Shown: piece after piece, positions 8,637-13,470 of the stretch
Position numbering within the stretch: the first letter of the stretch is position 1
How the letters are laid out: the number at the start of each line of letters is the position of its first letter
DNA from: CAYLOC01 sp964385195
GTDB lineage: Bacteria > Actinomycetota > Actinomycetes > Propionibacteriales > Nocardioidaceae
Reading direction: 5' to 3'
Assembly: GCA_964385195.1 (NCBI GenBank)
Contig: CAYLOC010000072.1
Coordinates: forward strand, 1-13,470
DNA length: 13,470 nt
Position numbers and translations under genes: made by a program
Notes under the pieces: model-generated
The model's input: the letters and a program-made list of their open reading frames with translations, nothing else
Told to the model about the DNA's origin: nothing
The model's database searches: none

Positions 8637-9400
8637 CCGGCGGACCCCGACCGGTCGACCGGTCCGCCGCGCAACCACTGTGGCAGCAGCTGCACGACGA
8701 CCTGATGCGTCGTGTGCACAGCGGGGAGTTCACCGCCCAGTTCCCGGGCGAGCTGGTCGTGGCCGAACAGTACGGCGTCAGCCGGCACACCGTTCGGGAG
8801 GCGCTCCGGCGGCTGCGACACGACGGCGTGGTCACGTCGGAGCGCGGACGGACTTCGCGGCTGACCGGACCGGCGGAGATCGACCAGCCGCTCGGAACCC
8901 TCTACAGCCTGTTCGCGGCGGTGGAGTCCGCCGGGCAGACACACCGCAGCGTGGTCCGGGTTCTGGACCGCCGCGCAGACGGTGTGGTGGCGCGCCGCCT
9001 GGAGTTGGAGGGTTCCACCCCGCTGCTCTACCTGGAACGGCTGCGGCTGGCGGGGGAGCGCCCGTTGGCGATCGACCGGGTCTGGCTCCCCGCTGACATC
9101 GCCGAGCCGTTGCTGGAGGCCGACTTCACCACCACCGCGTTGTACGCCGAGTTGCACAGCCGTTGTGGTGTGCGGTTGACCGGAGGGTCGGAACGGATCC
9201 GGGCGATCGTCCCGACGCCGGCAGAACGGCGGCTGCTGGACACGTCGGAGCAGGTGGCCGCGTTCGCGATCGAACGGCTGGCATATGCGCGCGAGCGTCC
9301 GGTGGAGTGGCGGCACACCGTGGTGCGCGGGGACCGGTTCGCGGTCAGCGCGGAGTTCTCCGGTCAAAGCGGTTACCGACTCTCGGTCACCCGGCGCTAA
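8633..9400 (+). CDS. GntR-family transcriptional regulator, HutC/UTRA type
   Basis: This regulator has 255 residues from the GTG at 8633. I prefer that start over the in-frame GTG at 8591 because AGGAG at 8624-8628 sits just upstream and the GTG overlaps the ligase stop as GTGA, a sign of translational coupling. Residues about 15-75 form a GntR winged helix, with the core VAEQYGVSRHTVREALRRL. The rest is a UTRA ligand-binding domain: LYLERLRLAGERPLAIDRVW, then RLLDTSEQ and a final AVSAEF strand. HutC-type proteins bind small molecules and usually repress nearby genes; the coupled ligase is the obvious target. The divergent dioxygenase promoter is another candidate, since the ATGT-N4-ACAT repeat lies there. 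The effector is unknown. Confidence 0.88.
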   Translation: MTGGPRPVDRSAAQPLWQQLHDDLMRRVHSGEFTAQFPGELVVAEQYGVSRHTVREALRRLRHDGVVTSERGRTSRLTGPAEIDQPLGTLYSLFAAVESAGQTHRSVVRVLDRRADGVVARRLELEGSTPLLYLERLRLAGERPLAIDRVWLPADIAEPLLEADFTTTALYAELHSRCGVRLTGGSERIRAIVPTPAERRLLDTSEQVAAFAIERLAYARERPVEWRHTVVRGDRFAVSAEFSGQSGYRLSVTRR

Positions 9401-9420
9401 GGGCGGTCCGGACATGGGGC

Positions 9421-9438
9421 GCAGCACGAGCAGCACGA
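9421..9438. repeat. Tandem 9-bp direct repeat
   Basis: GCAGCACGA occurs twice head to tail (9421-9429 and 9430-9438). The second copy occupies the place where a -35 element would lie relative to the TACAGT at 9455, where no -35 match exists, so it could be an activator site. Confidence 0.5.
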
Positions 9439-9454
9439 ACCCCAGCCGCTCGTC

Positions 9455-9460
9455 TACAGT
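9455..9460 (+). promoter_or_regulatory. -10 box of a leaderless-type promoter
   Basis: TACAGT (TANNNT) is followed after 7 bp by the GTG start of the NYN-domain gene. No -35 hexamer is recognisable 16-18 bp upstream; a tandem 9-bp repeat is there instead. Confidence 0.45.
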
Positions 9461-9467
9461 GAGGTCC

Positions 9468-9854
9468 GTGCGCGTGCTGATCGTCGACGGCGCGAACGTG
9501 GTGGGCAGTCGCCCGACCGGGTGGTGGAAGGACCGAGCCGCCGCGGCCGAGCGGTTGCACCGGGCGATTTCGTCGGCCGACCTGCACTATGACGTCGTAG
9601 TGCTGGTGCTGGAGGGGGCGGCCCGTCGTGGTCACCCGGTGGACGCCGACGGCGCCGTCCGGGTCGTGCATGCCGCTGCCTCCGGAGACGACGCCATCGT
9701 TGCGGAGGTCCTCGCTCGCCAGGCCGGGGCCAGCGCTGAGGACGATGAGGTCGTGGTCGTCACCGCCGACCGCCGGTTGCGGGAGCGGGTGACGCAGGCG
9801 GGCGGGTCGTGCGTCGGACCCGCATGGCTTCTCGACCGGCTTCCCGCCTACTGA
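9468..9854 (+). CDS. Small NYN/PIN-like domain protein (putative RNase)
   Basis: From the GTG at 9468 this is a 128-residue single-domain protein. The opening VLIVDGANVVGSR (Asp7, Asn10) is the NYN/PIN-like signature; further acidic residues Asp74/Asp75 (SGDDAIV) and Asp101 (VVTADRRLR) stand where the metal-binding acids of these nucleases lie. It therefore probably binds a divalent metal and may cleave RNA, but no substrate can be named. The start was chosen because the fold begins at the next residue and because the GTG follows TACAGT by 7 bp and GAGG by 3; earlier in-frame starts at 9285 and 9414 add low-complexity sequence overlapping or abutting the regulator gene. It has its own promoter and probably does not depend on the upstream operon. 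Confidence 0.8.
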   Translation: MRVLIVDGANVVGSRPTGWWKDRAAAAERLHRAISSADLHYDVVVLVLEGAARRGHPVDADGAVRVVHAAASGDDAIVAEVLARQAGASAEDDEVVVVTADRRLRERVTQAGGSCVGPAWLLDRLPAY

Positions 9855-9884
9855 CGCGCCACGAACATCTGGATCTCGGAAGCC

Positions 9885-9913
9885 TTGCCACCCGGGGTGG
9901 TCGGGAATATGCT
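9885..9913 (+). promoter_or_regulatory. Promoter of the methyltransferase gene
   Basis: TTGCCA at 9885-9890 and TATGCT at 9908-9913 are separated by exactly 17 bp, the best sigma-70-type match in the window. Start of transcription would be near 9920, giving a leader of about 70 bases to the ATG at 9990. Confidence 0.65.
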
Positions 9914-9989
9914 GTCGCGATCGACGCGCCGGCTGCGGCTGCTCCCGCGGTCGCGGGGCTGGGCGTGGGAGAGCCGTGGAGGTACGGCG

Positions 9990-11087
9990 ATGGGGCACAG
10001 CGTCGAGGAAGTCAGTGACCAGGTGGTGGGCGGGGTTCTGGGCGCGATGGAGACCCTGTCGATCGCGATCGGCGATCGGCTGGGGTACTACCGCGCTCTG
10101 GATGGCCAGCCGATGAACGCCGTACAGCTTGCCGAGGCGACCAGCAGCAGTGCGCGGTATGCCCGTGAGTGGCTGGAGCAGCAGGCGGTCGCGGGATACC
10201 TCACCGTGCAGGAGGACCCGGGTGCGGAGCCGGACGCTCGGGTGTTCGGTCTCGAGGAGAGCGTCGCAGCCGTCCTGGCGCGCCCCGGGGAGCTCACCGC
10301 GCTCGCGCCGCTGGCCCGCCAGATCGCCGCCGCCGGTGCCCAGTGGACGAGCGTCTCCGACGCAGCACGGACCGGGAGCGGGCTGGGATGGCAGGCGTAC
10401 GGCGCTGACATGCGTGAGGCCGAGGCTGACCTGAACGGCCCGATGCTGAGCACCCTGCTTCCTGACGAGTGGCTGCCCGCCGGCTTTCCTGCGCTCTATG
10501 ACCGGTTCGCCGCCGGGGACCGGCTACGGGTCGCCGACGTCGGTGCCGGTGCTGCGTGGGCGTCAATCGGGCTGGCCCGCCGGTTCCCGGCGATCCACGT
10601 GGATGCGTTCGACGTCGACCCGGACACGGTGCGCATGGCGACCGCGAACGTCGAGGCGGCAGGGTTGTCCGACCGGGTGCAGGTGGTGAACCAGGATCTC
10701 GCCGACGGTCCCCCCGGGCACGTCTATGACCTGGTGTTGGCCGCTGAATGTATCCACGACATCCCAGACCCCGTGCCGGTGCTCCGGTCCATGGCGGCGA
10801 TGTGTGCCGTCGGTGGTGAGGTCCTGGTGATCGATATGGCAGTGGCCGAGGCGTTCACCGCACCCGGAGACGAGGTGGAGCGGTTGATGTACGGGTTCAG
10901 CGTCCTGGTATGCCTGCCGGACGCCATGACCGGAAACCCGGAGGGTGCGACCGGGACAGTGATGCGTCTGCCCACACTGGAGGACTACGCCCGGGCGGCC
11001 GGCTTCAGCGGTGTCGAGGTGCTGCCGATCGACCACGACACCTGGCGGTTCTACCGGCTGTACTCCCTCGACCGGCATCGGCACTGA
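9990..11087 (+). CDS. SAM-dependent methyltransferase with N-terminal winged helix
   Basis: This is a 365-residue protein from the ATG at 9990, preceded by GGAGG at 9978-9982. The longer frame from a TTG at 9885 is rejected because it would run through the promoter's -35 and -10 boxes. Residues about 1-95 form a winged-helix-like dimerisation domain (QLAEATSSSARYAREWLEQQAVAGYL), as in many small-molecule methyltransferases. The class I Rossmann domain follows: motif I VADVGAGAAW (Asp183, Gly185, Gly187), the acidic ribose-binding loop DAFDVDP, motif LVLAAECIHDIPDP and the strand GGEVLVIDMAVAE. It should transfer a methyl group from S-adenosylmethionine; the acceptor cannot be read from the sequence. 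It lies 87 bp before the protease gene on the same strand and may be transcribed with it. Confidence 0.88.
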   Translation: MGHSVEEVSDQVVGGVLGAMETLSIAIGDRLGYYRALDGQPMNAVQLAEATSSSARYAREWLEQQAVAGYLTVQEDPGAEPDARVFGLEESVAAVLARPGELTALAPLARQIAAAGAQWTSVSDAARTGSGLGWQAYGADMREAEADLNGPMLSTLLPDEWLPAGFPALYDRFAAGDRLRVADVGAGAAWASIGLARRFPAIHVDAFDVDPDTVRMATANVEAAGLSDRVQVVNQDLADGPPGHVYDLVLAAECIHDIPDPVPVLRSMAAMCAVGGEVLVIDMAVAEAFTAPGDEVERLMYGFSVLVCLPDAMTGNPEGATGTVMRLPTLEDYARAAGFSGVEVLPIDHDTWRFYRLYSLDRHRH

Positions 11088-11108
11088 CCCCCGACCGGTA
11101 TCACCGCC

Positions 11109-11157
11109 GAGGCGCGGTGCCTCCTGTCCTTATCTCGGCGCCCACACGGGGCGCCTC
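11109..11157 (+). promoter_or_regulatory. Leader with mutually exclusive hairpins before the protease gene
   Basis: Hairpin A pairs GAGGC (11109-11113) with GCCTC (11119-11123). Hairpin B pairs GGCGCCC (11137-11143) with GGGCGCC (11149-11155), a perfect seven-pair stem with a five-base loop, ending 7 bases before the Shine-Dalgarno sequence. The left side of A, GAGGCGC (11109-11115), is also perfectly complementary to GCGCCTC (11151-11157), which overlaps the right side of B, so A/B and the long pairing exclude each other. It may be an attenuator-like switch or simply the terminator of the methyltransferase gene; no T tract is present. Confidence 0.4.
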
Positions 11158-11162
11158 GACGG

Positions 11163-11168
11163 AAGGAG
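11163..11168 (+). promoter_or_regulatory. Ribosome binding site of the matrixin gene
   Basis: AAGGAG lies 6 bases before the ATG at 11175 and fixes that start, which matters because the resulting protein has no signal peptide. Confidence 0.75.
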
Positions 11169-11174
11169 AAGATC

Positions 11175-12464
11175 ATGGGGGTTACATCGATTGAGCAGGA
11201 TCAGCCGGTACCGGTCGAAAAGGACAGACAGCTCAGCCTGCGGCAGGCGCAGGAGTACCTGCAGCGGTTCGGCTACCTGCGGTTGACCGAGTCTCGTGAG
11301 GCGGCGGCAGGGGAAGGCGTCGAGCCCGACGGGATCGACATCGACATCGACGCACCCTTGAAGCTCCTCGCCCCACTCGCGTTGGCCGGGGAGCACGACG
11401 CGGCGACGGGCGAAGCGCTGCGCCGGTTCCAGCGGTTCGCCCACATTCCGGTGACAGGAGAGGTGGATGCGCAGACCCGTGTCGCCATGGGCCGTAAACG
11501 TTGCGGGATGGCCGACGTCGGGGAGTTCACGACCGGGCACGGCGACTGGGACACGCACGAGCTCACGTACTCGTTCCAGAACTACACCCCGGACGTGCCA
11601 CGGTCCCAGATCCTCTGGGCGATCGACCAGGCGTTCGGGATGTGGTCGGGGGTGACGCCACTTCGGTTCCGGCGGGTTGCGGACGGCACCGGCGGGAACA
11701 TCGTCATCAGGTTCGTCAGCGGCGCGCATGGGGACTCCAACCCCTTCGACGGTCCTGGCAACATCCTCGCGCACGCCTTCTACCCGTCCAACGGTGGCGC
11801 GATTCGCGGTGACACCCACTTCGACGAGGCAGAGACGTGGCGGGTGGACCTGCCGATCACCTCCGGCTTCGACCTGGTCGCGGTGGCGGCGCACGAGTTC
11901 GGACACGCGATCGGTCTGGGTCACTCCGACGTGGACGGTGCGCTGATGCAGCCCTTCTACGGCGGGCCACAGCGACGCCTCGGCACCGACGACGTCGCGG
12001 GTGTCTCGACGTTGTACCGGGGGACCGGGCTGGAGAACGCCACCTGGGTCCACGGCAATGCGGCGGTGGTGGAGCTTCCTGACCGCGTCCAGTACCACCG
12101 GGCGTTCGGGTTCTACAACCGCATCATCGGCGTACCGGAGACCACGAACTGGATCCACTTCGCGCTGCCGACACCGGTGATCGAGGACGGTCAGCGGCTC
12201 GTGCTGGACCGGTTCATGCTGCGTGCCATCACCGGCGAGAACGCGGTGCTGCGGGACGTGCACATCCGGGACGGGGAGCGGGTCGTTGCCCTGCACAACG
12301 GGGTGAACGTGTCCGGAACGCTGCCGTTTGAGATCTTCGGCGTCGCGTCGATGCCTTCGGTGCAGTGGGGCGTCTCAGTCTCCTTGGGCTTCACCTTCGG
12401 AGGTGGGGAGTCGGCGTCCCGCCAGGTCGATCTGATCTCGGCCGGGTTCGACTACCAGGCCTGA
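11175..12464 (+). CDS. Matrixin (MMP-like) zinc metalloprotease with cysteine switch
   Basis: This 429-residue protein has the layout of a matrix metalloprotease. Residues about 15-108 are a peptidoglycan-binding-like prodomain (AQEYLQRFGYL, then LRRFQRFAHIPVTGEVDAQT), interrupted by an acidic insertion with IDIDID. RCGMADV at 109-115 is a cysteine switch, Cys110 expected to block the zinc until activation. The catalytic domain has the structural-metal loops (AHGDSNPFDGPG, LAHAF, THFDEAETW), the zinc site HEFGHAIGLGHS (His240, Glu241, His244, His250) and the Met-turn ALMQP (Met258). Residues about 285-429 are an extra domain beginning WVHGNAAVVE, possibly of the DUF6623 kind, in place of hemopexin. 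No signal peptide or membrane segment is visible, odd for this family. The methyltransferase gene precedes it. Confidence 0.9.
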   Translation: MGVTSIEQDQPVPVEKDRQLSLRQAQEYLQRFGYLRLTESREAAAGEGVEPDGIDIDIDAPLKLLAPLALAGEHDAATGEALRRFQRFAHIPVTGEVDAQTRVAMGRKRCGMADVGEFTTGHGDWDTHELTYSFQNYTPDVPRSQILWAIDQAFGMWSGVTPLRFRRVADGTGGNIVIRFVSGAHGDSNPFDGPGNILAHAFYPSNGGAIRGDTHFDEAETWRVDLPITSGFDLVAVAAHEFGHAIGLGHSDVDGALMQPFYGGPQRRLGTDDVAGVSTLYRGTGLENATWVHGNAAVVELPDRVQYHRAFGFYNRIIGVPETTNWIHFALPTPVIEDGQRLVLDRFMLRAITGENAVLRDVHIRDGERVVALHNGVNVSGTLPFEIFGVASMPSVQWGVSVSLGFTFGGGESASRQVDLISAGFDYQA

Positions 12465-12467
12465 TCG

Positions 12468-12486
12468 ACGCCCCGACCCTGGGCGT
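12468..12486 (+). terminator. Possible hairpin terminator after the protease gene
   Basis: ACGCCC and GGGCGT form a perfect six-pair stem with a seven-base loop starting 3 bases after the protease stop codon. No T tract follows, and the downstream kinase promoter begins about 27 bp later, so it would insulate the two genes if it works. Confidence 0.35.
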
Positions 12487-12512
12487 ACGTCGAGGGCGGT
12501 GTCGTGGCCCGG

Positions 12513-12518
12513 TACGTT
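12513..12518 (+). promoter_or_regulatory. -10 box of a leaderless-type promoter
   Basis: TACGTT (TANNNT) precedes the GTG start of the sugar kinase by 6 bp. No good -35 match lies 16-18 bp upstream. Confidence 0.45.
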
Positions 12519-12524
12519 GCAGTC

Positions 12525-13460
12525 GTGGCCACGATCACCGTCCTCGGCAGTGCGAACATGGACCTCGTCGCGGTGGTGGACCGGATGCCAGAACCCGGCG
12601 AGACCGTTGCCGGACGCCGGTTCGTCCGCGGGCCGGGTGGTAAGGGGGCCAACCAGGCGTTGGCAGCGGCTCGGTCTGCCGGGGGACCTACGAAGGTCCA
12701 GATGCTCGGGGCGGTGGGTTCTGATGCGTTTGGTGCGGAGATCCGTGCGGTGTTGGAGGAGTCCGGCGTCGGTACCTCAGGGTTGGACACCGCTGCTGAG
12801 CCGACCGGTACAGCGCACATCACCGTCGACGCGCAAGGGGAGAACGCGATCGTCGTTATCCCGGGCGCCAACGGCACGGTCTCGAGGCTGACCGAACAGC
12901 ACCAGATGGCGATTGCAGGTAGCGACCTCCTCCTGCTGCAGTTCGAGCTGCCCCTGAACACCGTGGAGCAGGCGGCGGCGTGGGCACGCGCGCACCAGAC
13001 TTCTGTACTGCTGACGCCGGCACCGGTTCAAGCCCTCTCTCCGGTGCTGCTGCAGAACGTGGACTACTGCATATGCAACGAGTCCGAAGCACTGCAGCTG
13101 TCGGGCGGCGCCGACGTCGTCGCGGCCGCTGAGCAACTGGTGGAGCGTGGGATCCGCGGAGTCGTCGTGACACGCGGGTCCCGCGGATGTCTGTATGTGG
13201 CTGGGAACGGGACGCGGCTCGACCTCGCGGCACCGCAGGTCACCGCAGTGGACACGACCGGCGCCGGCGACTGTTTCGTAGGGGCATTCGCCGCTGCACT
13301 GAGCATGGGCGAACCGGTTGCGTCGGCGCTGCGGTGGGCGGTCGGAGCGGCGGCGCTGTCGGTACAACGATCCGGAGCCGCCGACTCGCTCCCGCTCCGG
13401 GAGCAGATCGAGGCCTTCCTCGCGGAGTGGACAGACACCGCCGTACCACGGGATGGCTGA
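12525..13460 (+). CDS. rbsK: Ribokinase-family (PfkB) carbohydrate kinase
   Basis: This is a complete 311-residue kinase from the GTG at 12525; that start gives the usual ribokinase N-terminus (ITVLGSANMDLVA) and lies 6 bp after a TACGTT box, whereas the in-frame GTG at 12504 adds residues encoded by the promoter. Sugar-binding residues are expected in SANMD (residues 9-13) and GGKGANQA (38-45). The second PfkB signature is DTTGAGDCFVGAF, with the catalytic base Asp249 and the anion hole from Gly246 to Gly248. It should phosphorylate ribose or a related sugar at the 5-hydroxyl with ATP in the cytoplasm. Length and both signatures fit ribokinase, but no ribose transporter or regulator is adjacent, so another sugar or nucleoside is possible. 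Confidence 0.85.
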   Translation: MATITVLGSANMDLVAVVDRMPEPGETVAGRRFVRGPGGKGANQALAAARSAGGPTKVQMLGAVGSDAFGAEIRAVLEESGVGTSGLDTAAEPTGTAHITVDAQGENAIVVIPGANGTVSRLTEQHQMAIAGSDLLLLQFELPLNTVEQAAAWARAHQTSVLLTPAPVQALSPVLLQNVDYCICNESEALQLSGGADVVAAAEQLVERGIRGVVVTRGSRGCLYVAGNGTRLDLAAPQVTAVDTTGAGDCFVGAFAAALSMGEPVASALRWAVGAAALSVQRSGAADSLPLREQIEAFLAEWTDTAVPRDG

Positions 13461-13470
13461 AACACGCGTT

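Noticed and set aside
8354..9436. A 360-codon minus-strand frame across the ligase end and GntR gene
   Set aside because: It is antisense to two well-supported genes and shows no recognisable domain or ribosome binding site.
9885..9989. Longer start (TTG at 9885) for the methyltransferase
   Set aside because: The extension would be encoded by the promoter's -35 and -10 boxes, is Arg-rich without homology, and the ATG at 9990 has a GGAGG sequence upstream.
11130..12296. A 388-codon minus-strand frame opposite the matrixin
   Set aside because: It shows no motif; the + strand carries the full MMP signature set.

Overview
The window is a very GC-rich stretch of DNA with codon use and gene styles typical of an actinobacterium. 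The signs are pervasive GC-rich third positions, many GTG starts, several start codons sitting 6-7 bp after a TANNNT -10 box (leaderless style), and a MshC-type cysteine ligase, a family tied to mycothiol. I cannot name the genus. Eleven protein genes fill the window; I see no tRNA, rRNA, CRISPR array, insertion sequence or prophage gene.

Left part (1-3157): a small lipoprotein of unknown function, a 284-bp gap with overlapping inverted repeats and a possible promoter, then a secreted and membrane-anchored ScyD/ScyE-like beta-propeller protein ending in two Ig-like putative-Ig repeats and a transmembrane tail.

Centre (3208-7343): a sulfide/persulfide oxidation cluster. A promoter of the form TTGCCC-N17-TAGCGT precedes a two-gene operon: a CstB-like MBL-rhodanese protein whose metal site looks degenerate, then a type II sulfide:quinone oxidoreductase (SQR). 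Converging on it from the other strand, 12 bp away, is a second CstB-like persulfide dioxygenase-rhodanese with an apparently intact metal site and its own promoter (TTGCAG-N17-TACATT-N6-ATG). The expected flow is sulfide to persulfide on a low-molecular-weight thiol by SQR, then persulfide to sulfite/thiosulfate by the dioxygenase and rhodanese domains.

Divergent from that gene (7422-9400) is a short class I ligase of the MshC (cysteine:glucosaminyl-inositol ligase)/CysRS superfamily with unusual active-site variants. It is translationally coupled by a GTGA overlap to a GntR/HutC-family regulator. Because a thiol acceptor is needed for sulfide oxidation, a cysteine-activating ligase beside the cluster is the most intriguing association here, but its link to sulfide is inference.

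Right part (9455-13460): a small NYN/PIN-like putative nuclease with a leaderless-type promoter; a SAM methyltransferase with an N-terminal winged helix and a clear TTGCCA-N17-TATGCT promoter; a eukaryotic-MMP-like matrixin protease with prodomain, cysteine switch and an extra C-terminal domain but no signal peptide, preceded by a leader with mutually exclusive hairpins; and a complete ribokinase-family sugar kinase with a leaderless-type promoter.

All functional calls come from reading motifs by eye; no database search or computation was run.
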